A stretch of DNA of 64,000 nt, from NCBI RefSeq assembly GCF_039541155.1, contig NZ_BAABFR010000001.1:110198-174197 (forward strand). Reading direction: 5' to 3'. This document shows, one piece after another, positions 1 to 8,671 of this stretch (positions are counted from its first letter, which is position 1; each line of letters begins with the position of its first letter). The notes under the pieces are model-generated. The model searched no databases and was not told where the DNA came from. It was given only the letters and a program-made list of their open reading frames with translations. Source of the stretch: Tsukamurella soli. Lineage in GTDB: Bacteria; Actinomycetota; Actinomycetes; Mycobacteriales; Mycobacteriaceae. Position numbers and translations under genes: made by a program.

Positions 1-147
1 CCCCACCGGGTCCGCGACCAGGTCGCCGACCGCTCCGATCACTCCCCAGCCGCCGCCGGCCACTCCCGCCCAACTGCCGTCGGACACGGCCGCCGCGGCG
101 TCGCGCACAGCCTCTGCGAGCGGGATCCCGTCCACGAGACTCACCAC
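1..147 (-). CDS. 5' part of a hypothetical protein in an ESX-like cluster
   Basis: The frame starts with GTG at 147 or 144 and runs off the left edge, giving about 48 residues (VSLVDGIPLAEAVRDAAAAV...). A purine-rich site, GGAAGGGAGAG, lies just upstream. The GTG at 144 overlaps the TGA of the upstream gene, so the two are probably translationally coupled. The visible part is rich in Ala, Gly and Asp. Position after a YbaB-like and a WXG-like gene suggests an ESX-associated or toxin-type protein, but too little is present to assign a function. Confidence 0.6.
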   Translation of the reverse strand, partial: MVSLVDGIPLAEAVRDAAAAVSDGSWAGVAGGGWGVIGAVGDLVADPVG

Positions 148-488
148 GCTCTCCCTTCCGCATCCCCGCCCGCGCCCCGGCGCACATCGCCAGCCGCGGT
201 ATGCACGTCGGCCGCCCCGCCGTCGTCGGCGCCGCGCACCGCCGCGAGCGTCCGCTGCAGGTCGTCCGAATGCGCTGCCAGATCGGAAGCCCGGCGCCGC
301 ACGGCGTCTGCTACTTCCTCGAACTCGTCGTTCACCAGCCGTGTCACAGCGACGAACAGCGCACCCAGGTCGAGCCCGCCCAACCGGTGGGCCGTCGCCG
401 TCTCGACCCCCGCAACGTCCCTCTGCAACGCGGCCACGACGCGCGCATGCTCTGCCATCGCCGGACCGTCCACGTGGAATCCGCTCAC
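141..488 (-). CDS. ESX/WXG100- or EspC-like small helical protein
   Basis: A protein of about 115 residues, acidic, Ala-rich and predicted to be helical (GPAMAEHARVVAALQRDVAG...FEEVADAVRRRASDLAAHSDDLQRTL). This is the look of WXG100/EspC-type proteins exported by type VII secretion, although no clear WxG or YxxxD motif is visible. I place the start at GTG 488, because it overlaps the TGA of the upstream YbaB-like gene (GTGA) and has GGGGGGAG just upstream; an ATG at 503 in the same frame is less likely. The downstream gene overlaps its stop. The family call rests on size, composition and neighbours, not on a decisive motif. Confidence 0.5.
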   Translation of the reverse strand: MSGFHVDGPAMAEHARVVAALQRDVAGVETATAHRLGGLDLGALFVAVTRLVNDEFEEVADAVRRRASDLAAHSDDLQRTLAAVRGADDGGAADVHTAAGDVRRGAGGDAEGRAW

Positions 489-820
489 GTCAACTCCCCC
501 CACATCTCGTGATCCGGATAGAACCGCGAGGCCACCGAGTGGACCTCCCTGGCGGCGGCCAGGCTCGCCAGGGAGGTCGCGGTCATGATCTCGGCGGCGA
601 GCGCCGCCCCCGACAACGTCATCGCTCCCGCGCCGATCACCACCCCCGTGAGCCGTCCCCCCACCGCGACCGTCACCCGCACATCCCCCCGTGCGGCGGT
701 CCCGGTACCCGAAACTCGGGCCAGCGACTCTCGGACCTCGTCTGCCCGCGACAGCGCCGGCGTGGTCGGATCCCCCTCCGGCCCGACCTGCGCCGTGTCG
801 CAGGCGTGCGGTATCACCAC
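485..820 (-). CDS. YbaB/EbfC-like nucleoid-associated family protein
   Basis: About 111 residues. The core region reads VRVTVAVGGRLTGVVIG followed by LSGAALAAEIMTATSLASLAAA, the pattern of the YbaB/EbfC fold (beta strand, turn, beta strand, amphipathic helix). Actinobacteria often place such proteins next to ESX-substrate-like genes, as here. GTG codons occur at 820 and 817; 820 lies 6 nt after GGGGGAGG and is preferred over the upstream in-frame start at 868. The stop overlaps the next gene's GTG by 4 nt. DNA binding is inferred from the family only. Confidence 0.55.
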   Translation of the reverse strand: MVIPHACDTAQVGPEGDPTTPALSRADEVRESLARVSGTGTAARGDVRVTVAVGGRLTGVVIGAGAMTLSGAALAAEIMTATSLASLAAAREVHSVASRFYPDHEMWGELT

Positions 821-931
821 GATCAACCTCCCCCGATCTCGTTGGAGCCCCGCATCAATTAGACGCACCGGCTACCCGATCGGTTCCGTCCGATTCGCGA
901 AAATCTTCCCGAGGTCTCGGGCAGCGCTACG

Positions 932-1711
932 TCAGCCGCGCAGGCGCAGCCCGAAACGCCAGATCAGAACGGTCGCGATGGCCACCCCGAGAAGCCACAG
1001 CCCGGCACCGTCGACCACCGCCGCGACGCCGTGCTGCAGGGTTGCGATGTCTCTCCCGCCGGGCGTATGCCGGTGGACGAACCCGACGCCGGGGAAGACC
1101 TCCCGGTCGGCGTCGACCGGCACCAGGACCCAGATGCCGGCCAGCGGCACGGTCTGGCCCACGATCCACCAGCCCGTCTCACGCCAGTCGCGGCGGTGTC
1201 GCCACCGATCCATCAGGGGGCGTCGGACCGTGGGCAGCAGTGCCGCAGAGACCGAGCACAGCCCCATCCAGATCAGCACCTGCAGACCCACCACCGCCAC
1301 CGAGATCGGCAGGAAGCGGTGCGGCGCGAGAAACCAGGTGAGCACGCCGGTGGCGACGCCCATCGGCACGCCGATCACCAGCAGCAGACTCACGTTACGG
1401 ACCAACACGGCACCGGCGACGCTGCGCAACCTCAGCCTTCCCTGGCTCAGCGGCGCCAGATCACAGAACATGTTCGTGGTCGCGGAGTCCGCCAGCACGA
1501 ACGTCGCGAAATAGGTCATGATCACCGACACCCTGTCGGTGCGGCCGTAGTCGAGCGGCTGTATCACCAGCCAGGCGAAGGCGAGCACCACGTTGAACAC
1601 GACCCCGGCCCAGACCCGCGGCAACGTCCGCACCTCGACGACCGTCTGGCCCCACAACGCCCGCAGTGCACGGACTAACGGGTTCCCGGAGCGGGACAGG
1701 TCGGCGGTCAC
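932..1711 (-). CDS. Polytopic membrane protein of unknown function
   Basis: About 259 residues with several hydrophobic segments (near VWAGVVFNVVLAFAWLVIQPL, NVSLLLVIGVPMGVATGVL, ISVAVVGLQVLIWMGLCSV, and a C-terminal segment LWLLGVAIATVLIW). It resembles an ABC-2-type or export permease in layout, but I do not recognise the family. Start choice: GTG 1711 lies 7 nt downstream of TATGAT, a good -10 box, which suggests a leaderless transcript; longer in-frame starts exist up to 1780 without a well-spaced ribosome site. It is transcribed divergently from the acyl-CoA dehydrogenase, and no partner ATPase is adjacent. Confidence 0.6.
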   Translation of the reverse strand: MTADLSRSGNPLVRALRALWGQTVVEVRTLPRVWAGVVFNVVLAFAWLVIQPLDYGRTDRVSVIMTYFATFVLADSATTNMFCDLAPLSQGRLRLRSVAGAVLVRNVSLLLVIGVPMGVATGVLTWFLAPHRFLPISVAVVGLQVLIWMGLCSVSAALLPTVRRPLMDRWRHRRDWRETGWWIVGQTVPLAGIWVLVPVDADREVFPGVGFVHRHTPGGRDIATLQHGVAAVVDGAGLWLLGVAIATVLIWRFGLRLRG

Positions 1712-1899
1712 GGATCCGATCATATGGACCAGGGCGGACGGTGCCGCGACGCTCGCCCCCGCTTGCACGCGCCGAGGCACACCTCACCGGCCCACGGCGA
1801 CCGCGGCGGCGTACTATGCCAAATACATGCAGCGGCGCTTGTTTTTATCGACGGCAGCGCCGTACCCTGCGAGACGCACAACGAGAGGTGACGATCCAC

Positions 1900-3045
1900 A
1901 TGGCCCGACGTCGTTCCAGCTGGATGGACGAGGAGATGGACCAGCTCCGCGAGATGGCCGACGCCTTCCTCGCCAAGGAGCTGACTCCGAACATCGAGAA
2001 GTACGCCGAGCAGCACCACGTCGACCGCGACCTGTGGAACAAGGCCGGTGAGGTGGGCCTGCTGTGCCTGTCGATCCCGGAGGAGTACGGGGGCGGCGGC
2101 GGCGACTTCCGCCACGAGGCCGTGCTGATCTCGGCGCAGGCCCAGGCGTTCGACACGTCCTGGGGCGTGTCGCTGCACAACGGTATCGTCGCGCACTACC
2201 TGCTCTCATACGGCACCGAGGAGCAGAAGAAGACCTGGTTGCCCAAGATGGCCTCGGGCGATGTGGTCGGCGCGATCGCGATGACCGAGCCCGGGACCGG
2301 GTCGGATCTGCAGAGCATCAAGACCCGGGCGATCAAGCAGGGCGACGAGTACGTCGTGAACGGCTCCAAGACGTTCATCACGAACGGGCAGCAGGCCGAC
2401 CTGATCATCGTAGTCGCGAAGACCGACCCGACGCAGGGTGCCGCGGGCATCTCCCTGGTGCTGGTCGAGGCGGACCGCGAGGGGTTCCGCCGCGGCAACG
2501 TGCTCAACAAGATCGGCCAGAAGGGCCAGGACACCTCGGAACTGTTCTTCGACGACGTCCACATCCCCGCCGGCAACCTGCTGGGGACCCAGGAGGGTCA
2601 GGGCTTCATCCAGCTGATGCAGCAGCTCCCCCAGGAACGCCTCATCATCGGTCACGCGTGTGCGGCCGGCATGGAGGTCGCCTTCGAGGAGACCCTGCGC
2701 TACACCAAGGAGCGCGAAGCGTTCGGGCGCCCCATCTTCGGATTCCAGAACACCAAGTTCAAGCTCGCCGAGGCGATCACGGAGACGACCATCGCGCGCG
2801 TCTTCATCGACGACTGCATCGAGAAGCACGTGAAGGGTGAGCTGGACATCCCGACGGTGGCGATGGCCAAGTGGTGGACCTCCGACCGGGCGCAGCACGT
2901 CGCCAGCGAGTGTCTGCAGCTGTTCGGCGGCTACGGCTACATGGCGGAGTACCCCGTGGCACGGTTCTGGGCGGACAACCGCGTGCAGATGATCTACGCG
3001 GGTACGAACGAGATCATGAAGGAGATCATCGCCCGCACCCTGTAG
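1900..3045 (+). CDS. Acyl-CoA dehydrogenase, long-chain (LCAD) type
   Basis: 381 residues, the normal length. It should catalyse FAD-dependent alpha,beta-desaturation of an acyl-CoA, the first step of beta-oxidation. Visible motifs are AMTEPGTGSDLQSIKT (FAD/substrate), the PQERLIIG helix followed by GMEVAFEETLRYTKERE, and the C-terminal IYAGTNEIMKEIIAR. The medium-chain catalytic Glu (YEGT) is Ala here; as in LCAD and isovaleryl-CoA dehydrogenases, the base is expected to be a Glu in the FEET helix, and the overall sequence is strikingly LCAD-like. ATG 1900 is preceded by GAGAGGTGA. It stands alone, followed by a strong hairpin. The exact FadE number is not assignable. Confidence 0.9.
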   Translation: MARRRSSWMDEEMDQLREMADAFLAKELTPNIEKYAEQHHVDRDLWNKAGEVGLLCLSIPEEYGGGGGDFRHEAVLISAQAQAFDTSWGVSLHNGIVAHYLLSYGTEEQKKTWLPKMASGDVVGAIAMTEPGTGSDLQSIKTRAIKQGDEYVVNGSKTFITNGQQADLIIVVAKTDPTQGAAGISLVLVEADREGFRRGNVLNKIGQKGQDTSELFFDDVHIPAGNLLGTQEGQGFIQLMQQLPQERLIIGHACAAGMEVAFEETLRYTKEREAFGRPIFGFQNTKFKLAEAITETTIARVFIDDCIEKHVKGELDIPTVAMAKWWTSDRAQHVASECLQLFGGYGYMAEYPVARFWADNRVQMIYAGTNEIMKEIIARTL

Positions 3046-3065
3046 CGGTCACGATCTCGGTCGGC

Positions 3066-3102
3066 GAGCGCCGGCATCCTCCGCACGAGGATGCCGGCGC
3101 TC
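3066..3102 (+). terminator. Hairpin terminator after the acyl-CoA dehydrogenase
   Basis: A perfect 15-bp inverted repeat (GAGCGCCGGCATCCT, 3066-3080, and its complement, 3088-3102) with a 7-nt loop, starting 20 nt after the stop codon. There is no T-run, as is common in high-GC actinobacteria. It also lies downstream of the convergent gene ending at 3141 and could serve both. Confidence 0.75.
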
Positions 3103-3140
3103 CGTCGTATCGATCCTGACCCGGTCGGCGACTCGCGGGG

Positions 3141-3584
3141 TCAACGCTCGAACGGCACCAGCGGCCGCTGCACCGCAGGGACGACGAGGGCGACGATCCC
3201 CCGTACGACCCCCTTCAACACGTCGATGTTGTCGAAGTAGTCGCGCCACAGGATGATTCGGCCGTCGGAGACGTCGAACCGGCCGCACACCCAGAATCTC
3301 GCCCGCACAGGTCCGAACCGCAACTCGTCGACGCGCTCCGTGAGCACCGTCCCGGCACCGTCGGCGGCGACGGACCGCACCTCGACCCCGAACCCGAACA
3401 CCGGCCGTTGCAACAGATTCAGCACCCGCGCCGCCTGCCGACGGCCACGCAGCGTCGGCAGCCCGACGTTCGTGTAGACCACGTCGGTGGCGAGTGCCTC
3501 CAGCGCCCCGGATATTCGGCGTCCCGCCATATCGGCCAGGAAACCGAGCACCACATCCCGATCCGTCACCGCTCCCGCAGTCAT
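3141..3584 (-). CDS. Limonene-1,2-epoxide hydrolase-like (EphG-type) protein
   Basis: 147 residues from the ATG at 3584. It has the SnoaL/NTF2-like fold signature of limonene epoxide hydrolases. The five catalytic residues of that family can all be placed: Tyr37 and Asn39 in VVYTN, Arg84 and Asp86 in ERVDEL, and Asp115 in WRDYFD. This predicts hydration of an epoxide (lipid or sterol-like, as in mycobacterial EphG) to a diol by direct water attack. A longer frame from 3608 exists but lacks a better ribosome site. The gene is divergent from the kinase gene and convergent with the acyl-CoA dehydrogenase. Confidence 0.75.
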   Translation of the reverse strand: MTAGAVTDRDVVLGFLADMAGRRISGALEALATDVVYTNVGLPTLRGRRQAARVLNLLQRPVFGFGVEVRSVAADGAGTVLTERVDELRFGPVRARFWVCGRFDVSDGRIILWRDYFDNIDVLKGVVRGIVALVVPAVQRPLVPFER

Positions 3585-3709
3585 AGCGCCAGGATACCGG
3601 CGTCGCACGCGGCGACCACCCGCGCAACGGAATCCGACCGGAGTATCTGTCGGACCCCAGGAATATCATCTGCTCCATCGCCATTCGCGATGTGAAGGGG
3701 GGCAGACGG

Positions 3710-5416
3710 ATGTCTGACGGTAAGGGTGAGGGTGCGAGGACGGGAACTACTCTCGGTCCGTATGTGATCGGAGGTCTCCTCGGGCGGGGCGGCATGGGCG
3801 AGGTGTACCGAGCGCACGACGAGAGACGCGACCGCGACGTCGCCCTCAAAGTCCTCCACGCGTCTCTCGCCGACGATCCGGAGTTCCGGAAGCGGTTCAC
3901 CCGGGAGTCGCGGACCGTCGCGCGCCTCGCCGACCCGCACGTGATCCCGATCCACGACTTCGGCGAGATCGACGGCGTCCTCTACATCGACATGCGTCTC
4001 ATCGAGGGGCAGAACCTCGCCGCCGCTCTCCGCCACGGACCGTTCCCGCCGGCCCGCGCGGTCGATCTGACCGAGCAGATCGCGGGCGCCCTCGACGCCG
4101 CCCACGCGCAGGGCCTGGTGCACCGGGACGTGAAGCCGGCCAACATCGAACTGACCGCGTCCGGCTTCCCGTACCTGCTCGATTTCGGGCTGGCCGTCAC
4201 CGACCACGAGGCGCGGATGACCTCGGCGGGCACGTTCGTGGGCTCGCAGGCGTATGCGGCACCCGAGCGGTTCGACGGCGACTCGGCGACCCCGGCAGGC
4301 GACGTGTACTCACTCGCCTGCGTCCTGTACGAGATGCTCGCCGGGCACCCGCCCTACGAGGGTAAGTCGCTCGGTGTCGTCCTGAAGAAGCACCTCACGC
4401 AGGACGTCCCGCGCCCGTCCAGCGCTGCCGACGTCTCCCCCGCGATGGACGACGTCATCGCGCGCGGACTGGCGAAGGACCCGGCGGAGCGCTACCCCGA
4501 CTGCGGCTCGCTCGCCGCCGCTGCCCGCAGTGCGCTTACACAGAGGTCCGGCAGCGCGGTCGCCGCCGGCTCCGATCCGTACGGGGACACCATGATCCGT
4601 CCCGCCCCCGAGCCGACCGTCGGCGTCGACTCCTACCCGACGACGGCGCTCTCGCAGCCCGGCCTCGGCTCGTACCCGGGTGTGTCTTCTCAGCCCGGCC
4701 CGGTCTCGCCCGGCGGCGCGAGCCGGCCGGTGCAGCCGGTCGCGTATCCCTCCGCGCCGCAGCGACGCAGCAACGTCGTGCCGGTGCTCTCCGGCGTCGC
4801 AGCGGCGCTGGTCATCGTCGTCGCACTGCTCGGATACCTCGTCGTGCTGAACAAGAAGCCGCGCCCGCAGCCGGCGTCGAGCGCAGGACCGGTCGTGCAG
4901 ACCACCACCGTTTCAACCCAGGCTCCGCAGGTCACCGCAGCGCCGGGCACGGTCACGGTCGCCCCCGGCACCGTGACAGTCACGCCGAACACCGTGACCG
5001 CCGCCCCGACCACCACGGACACCGACTACGCCGCCGAGCTGGTGAGCCGGGCGTCGGCCGACAAGCCGTACGTCCTGGCCGCGCTGAACGACCACTGGGT
5101 GCCCGCCCTCTCCACGAAGTGGGTCGGTCAGCAGTTCGACGGTCGGACCTGGGATGCCTCGGCGATCCTCACCGAGGTCAGCCAACTCACTCAGCGGTTC
5201 GGGTACGTGCGGGTCCTCTATTCATCCGACTGGAACGAACTGTCGGGCCTCCCCGGGGAGCCGGCGTGGATGACGGTCGCGGCGCTCGCCTACTCGGATC
5301 CCCAGGACGCGTTGCAGTGGTGCCTTCAGCAGGGCTTCGACAACCAGCACTGCAACGCGTTCTACGTCTCCGACACCGCCCAGCCGACCGACCCGATCGT
5401 CAAGACGAATCCCTGA
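3710..5416 (+). CDS. Receptor-type Ser/Thr protein kinase (PknB-like family)
   Basis: 568 residues from ATG 3710 (AAGGGGGG 7 nt upstream). The N-terminal kinase domain, about residues 15-280, has the glycine loop LLGRGGMGEVY, the VALKVL lysine, HRDVKPAN and DFGLA. A Pro/Ser-rich juxtamembrane stretch leads to one membrane helix (VVPVLSGVAAALVIVVALL) near residue 370. Next come a Thr/Val/Pro repeat linker (APGTVTVAPGTVTVTP) and an extracellular domain of about 115 residues with two closely spaced Cys (WCLQQGFDNQHC). The sensor domain is not one I recognise, so the ligand is unknown. It is transcribed away from the epoxide hydrolase-like gene. Confidence 0.9.
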   Translation: MSDGKGEGARTGTTLGPYVIGGLLGRGGMGEVYRAHDERRDRDVALKVLHASLADDPEFRKRFTRESRTVARLADPHVIPIHDFGEIDGVLYIDMRLIEGQNLAAALRHGPFPPARAVDLTEQIAGALDAAHAQGLVHRDVKPANIELTASGFPYLLDFGLAVTDHEARMTSAGTFVGSQAYAAPERFDGDSATPAGDVYSLACVLYEMLAGHPPYEGKSLGVVLKKHLTQDVPRPSSAADVSPAMDDVIARGLAKDPAERYPDCGSLAAAARSALTQRSGSAVAAGSDPYGDTMIRPAPEPTVGVDSYPTTALSQPGLGSYPGVSSQPGPVSPGGASRPVQPVAYPSAPQRRSNVVPVLSGVAAALVIVVALLGYLVVLNKKPRPQPASSAGPVVQTTTVSTQAPQVTAAPGTVTVAPGTVTVTPNTVTAAPTTTDTDYAAELVSRASADKPYVLAALNDHWVPALSTKWVGQQFDGRTWDASAILTEVSQLTQRFGYVRVLYSSDWNELSGLPGEPAWMTVAALAYSDPQDALQWCLQQGFDNQHCNAFYVSDTAQPTDPIVKTNP

Positions 5417-5444
5417 CGAGAGCTCCGCCGAACCTCCGGCGGCG

Positions 5445-8234
5445 CTACCCCGAGTTCCGCAGGGCGGTCGCCAGGCCGTTCATGGTCAGCAGGATCCCGC
5501 GCTGGACCTGCGGGTCGGGGTCTCCGGCGCGGTAGCGGCGCAGCAGCTCCACCTGCAGGTGGTTCAGCGGCTCGAGGTACGGGAACCGGTTGAACACCGA
5601 ACGCCTGAGCGCCGGGTTGTCCGCCAGCAGGTCGTCGGTCTCGGTGATCGCGAAGTACATCCGGATGGTCCGGGTGTGCTCCTCTGCGATCATCCCGAAC
5701 ACTTTGTCCCGCAAGGCCTTGTCCGCCACCAGCTCGGAGTACCGGGCGGCCAGTCCGAGGTCGGACTTCGCGAGCACCTGCGCCATGTTCGACATCACCG
5801 TCTGGAAGAACGGCCACTTCTGATACAGCTCGCGCAGCTGCTGCAGCCGACTCGCGTCACCGTCGACCCATCGCTCGAACGCCGCGCCCGTGCCGTAGAA
5901 GCCCGGCAGCATCACCCGCGACAGCGACCACGACATCACCCACGGGATCGCACGCAGGTCCGAGATCTTCTGCGTCTGCTTCCGCGAGCTGGGCCGCGAG
6001 CCGATGTTCAGCGAGCCGATCTCGGCGACGGGAGTCGACGTGGTGAAGTACTCGACGAAGCCCTCGGTGCGGTGTACCAGGTCGCTGTAGGCGTCGCGGG
6101 CGAGCACCGCCAGTTCGTCGAGGATCCGGTACGCGTCCTCGGCATCCTCGCCCAGCCCCTCGGTGTCGAGCAGCGACGACTCGAGGGTCGCCGCGACCAA
6201 CGACTCGAGGTTGCGCCGTGCCAGCGTCGGCTCGGCGTACTTCGCCGCGATGATCTCGCCCTGCTCGGTCAGCCGCAACGAGCCACGGACCGCGCCCGGG
6301 GGCTGCGCCAGGATCGCCTCGTAGCTCGGCCCACCACCGCGCCCGACGGTGCCGCCGCGCCCGTGGAACAGCCGTAGGGTGATCCCGGTCTCCCGAGCCA
6401 TCTTCACCAGGTCGAGTTCCGCGCGGTACAGGGCCCAGTTGGCGGCCAGGTAGCCGCCGTCCTTGTTGGAGTCCGAGTAGCCGAGCATGACCTCCTGCAG
6501 CATGCCCTTGGATTCCACCAGCTGCCGGTACTCCGGCACCGCCAGCACGGCACGCATCGTCGGTGCGCCCTGCTGGAGGTCCTCGATGGTCTCGAACAGC
6601 GGGACGATGTTCAGCGGGCAGACGAGCCCCGGGACCGGAACCGGCGAGCTACCTGACGCGGCGCCGCCGTCGTCACCGCGCCGCAGCAGCCCCGCCTCCT
6701 TGAGCAGAACGGCCGCCTCGAGCATGTCCGACACCGACGTACACATCGAGATGATGTAGTTCGGGATCGCAGCGGGCCCCAGGGCCCGAACGGCCCGCGC
6801 GCCCGCCGCGAGGATGCCGAGTTCCTTGGTCGTCTGCGCGGAGAACTCGGCGCCGGGCCCCACCAGGGGCCGACGGGTTCGCAGCTCGGCGATGAGCAGC
6901 GCGACCTTCTCGTCCTCGTCGAGCGCCGCGTAGTCGGGGTGCACACCCGCCCAGGCGAACAGCTCGGCGATGGTCTCCTCGTGCACGTCGGAGTTCTGCC
7001 GCATGTCGAGGGACGAGAGGTGGAATCCGAATGTCTTCACCGCCTCGCGCAGCGCCAGCAGGCGATCGTCGGCGATCAGTCCGTCGCCGCCGGCACGCAG
7101 CGAGGCGTCGACGATGTCGAGATCGGCAAGCAGCTCGGCCGGGGCGGTGTAGCGCTCGGCACCGAGGTCGAGGCGACCGTCGAGTTCCTCCGCGACGAGT
7201 TCGTCCGCGGTGGCCGTGAGCCGGGCGTGAATCCAATTCAGCGCCCGCCGGTACGGCTCGTCGGCGCGGCGGGGTGAGTCGTCGAACGCGGCGAGCGCGA
7301 GTAGTTCATCGGAGACGTCCGTGAGCCGGATCGACAGTGCCAGCTCGCGTTCCAGCTCGAGCACCTGCCGCAGGTAGTGAACAAGCACAGTTGCGGCCGC
7401 GCTCTGCGTGGCCATCTCCACGACATCTGCGGTCACGTTCGGGTTGCCGTCCCGATCGCCGCCGATCCACGAGCCCGGACGTACCATCGCGTCCTCGAGC
7501 AGATCGACACCGGGGTACATCTCGCGGAGCCGGGTGCGCAGTTCACGGTTCAGCTGCGGCATCACCTCGAGGAACGACGCCTCGAAATACCGTAGGCCAG
7601 AGACGATCTCATCCTGAATCCGCAGTCGCTCGAGCCGCACCAAGGCCGTGTCCCACAGCGTCAGGATCTGCCGCCGCAGCGCCAGGTCGACCTGCGCCTC
7701 CTCACGCCCGTCGAGGTCGGTGCGGTCGCGGTAGCGCATCAGCTCGGTGATCCGGTGCTGCGTCTCGAAGACGGTACGCCGGCGGGTCTCGGTCGGGTGC
7801 GCGGTGATCACCGGCGCGACGAGTGCGTGCCGCAGCGCGTCGGCCACGTCCGACGGTGCCAGGTCCGCATCCGCGAGCAGCCCGTACGTCGCCGCGAGCG
7901 ACGACGCCTGCGGCGGCTCGCCGGCGCGGACATGGATCGCGCGGCGCCGCTCCCGATGCAGATCCTCGGCGAGGTTCGCCAGCAGCGCGAAGTGGCTGAA
8001 CGCGCGGATGACGGGCACCGCCTGATCCGTCGGTAGGCCACTGAACATCTCCGCCAGCTCGGCGCGGTCGATCTCCGAGCGCCGCACCCGGAAGGACTCG
8101 ACGCGCGCCTTCTCGACGAGATCGAAGATCTCGGTGCCCGCATGCTCCCGTACGGTATCGCCGAGGATTCCGCCGAGCAGGCGGATGTCCTCGCGGAGTG
8201 GTTCGGTGGCGGCGCGATCCGGGACGGCTGTCAT
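5445..8234 (-). CDS. ppc: Phosphoenolpyruvate carboxylase
   Basis: About 929 residues from the ATG at 8234 (MTAVPDRAATEP); an upstream in-frame start at 8279 would add 15 residues. It makes oxaloacetate from PEP and bicarbonate, replenishing the TCA cycle. Signature motifs are VITAHPTETRRRTV (catalytic His), GYSDSNKDGGYL (catalytic Lys) and FHGRGGTVGRGGGP, and the C-terminus ends ALRNSG, close to the usual NTG end. It follows secG in the same direction, but a strong hairpin separates them, so it probably has its own promoter within 8235-8340. This matches the gap-pgk-tpi-secG-ppc order of corynebacteria. Confidence 0.95.
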   Translation of the reverse strand: MTAVPDRAATEPLREDIRLLGGILGDTVREHAGTEIFDLVEKARVESFRVRRSEIDRAELAEMFSGLPTDQAVPVIRAFSHFALLANLAEDLHRERRRAIHVRAGEPPQASSLAATYGLLADADLAPSDVADALRHALVAPVITAHPTETRRRTVFETQHRITELMRYRDRTDLDGREEAQVDLALRRQILTLWDTALVRLERLRIQDEIVSGLRYFEASFLEVMPQLNRELRTRLREMYPGVDLLEDAMVRPGSWIGGDRDGNPNVTADVVEMATQSAAATVLVHYLRQVLELERELALSIRLTDVSDELLALAAFDDSPRRADEPYRRALNWIHARLTATADELVAEELDGRLDLGAERYTAPAELLADLDIVDASLRAGGDGLIADDRLLALREAVKTFGFHLSSLDMRQNSDVHEETIAELFAWAGVHPDYAALDEDEKVALLIAELRTRRPLVGPGAEFSAQTTKELGILAAGARAVRALGPAAIPNYIISMCTSVSDMLEAAVLLKEAGLLRRGDDGGAASGSSPVPVPGLVCPLNIVPLFETIEDLQQGAPTMRAVLAVPEYRQLVESKGMLQEVMLGYSDSNKDGGYLAANWALYRAELDLVKMARETGITLRLFHGRGGTVGRGGGPSYEAILAQPPGAVRGSLRLTEQGEIIAAKYAEPTLARRNLESLVAATLESSLLDTEGLGEDAEDAYRILDELAVLARDAYSDLVHRTEGFVEYFTTSTPVAEIGSLNIGSRPSSRKQTQKISDLRAIPWVMSWSLSRVMLPGFYGTGAAFERWVDGDASRLQQLRELYQKWPFFQTVMSNMAQVLAKSDLGLAARYSELVADKALRDKVFGMIAEEHTRTIRMYFAITETDDLLADNPALRRSVFNRFPYLEPLNHLQVELLRRYRAGDPDPQVQRGILLTMNGLATALRNSG

Positions 8235-8340
8235 GCGGAACAGTATGCCGTCGCACGACCGATGTCTCAGCACGAGCACCGCGGCAGGTGATCCGGGGGC
8301 TCGTCCCGCTCCCTCGCTCGGCTGCTACAGCGGACACACG

Positions 8341-8376
8341 ACAGCGCCGCGGGCCGTGTCCGGCCCGCGGCGCTGT
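8341..8376 (-). terminator. Hairpin terminator downstream of secG
   Basis: A perfect 15-bp inverted repeat (ACAGCGCCGCGGGCC, 8341-8355, with its complement, 8362-8376) and a 6-nt loop, placed 14 nt past the secG stop on the minus strand. It closes the gap-pgk-tpiA-secG transcription unit. Confidence 0.75.
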
Positions 8377-8389
8377 GTCGTCGATCAGG

Positions 8390-8635
8390 TCAGCTGCCGA
8401 GCTTGATGCTCAGCGTCACGCCGATGATGCACACCGTCCAGATGATGCCGACGAAGATGGTCAGCCTGTCGAGGTTCTTCTCGACCACCGACGATCCCGA
8501 CAGCGAGGACTGGACGCCGCCGCCGAACAGCGACGACAGACCACCGCCCTTGCCCCGGTGCAACAGCACCAGCACGACGAGCAGCAGGCTCAGCACGATG
8601 AGCGCGATGTTCAGCGACGTCCGCAACGTTTCCAC
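8390..8635 (-). CDS. secG: Preprotein translocase subunit SecG
   Basis: 81 residues with two membrane helices (LNIALIVLSLLLVVLVLLH and LTIFVGIIWTVCIIGVTLSI) flanking the conserved loop RGKGGGLSSLFGGG. This is the standard SecG architecture; it assists SecYEG-dependent export across the inner membrane. It follows tpiA in the same direction, 36 nt downstream, the usual actinobacterial arrangement, and is followed by a terminator hairpin. Confidence 0.95.
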   Translation of the reverse strand: METLRTSLNIALIVLSLLLVVLVLLHRGKGGGLSSLFGGGVQSSLSGSSVVEKNLDRLTIFVGIIWTVCIIGVTLSIKLGS

Positions 8636-8671
8636 GGTCGATGAGTCTACCTTCCCGGCTCGGTCCGGCCG

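Noticed and set aside
5425..5442. Hairpin CCGCCG/CGGCGG between the receptor kinase and ppc stops.
   Set aside because: Only 6 bp of GC stem; too short to call a terminator with confidence in this base composition.
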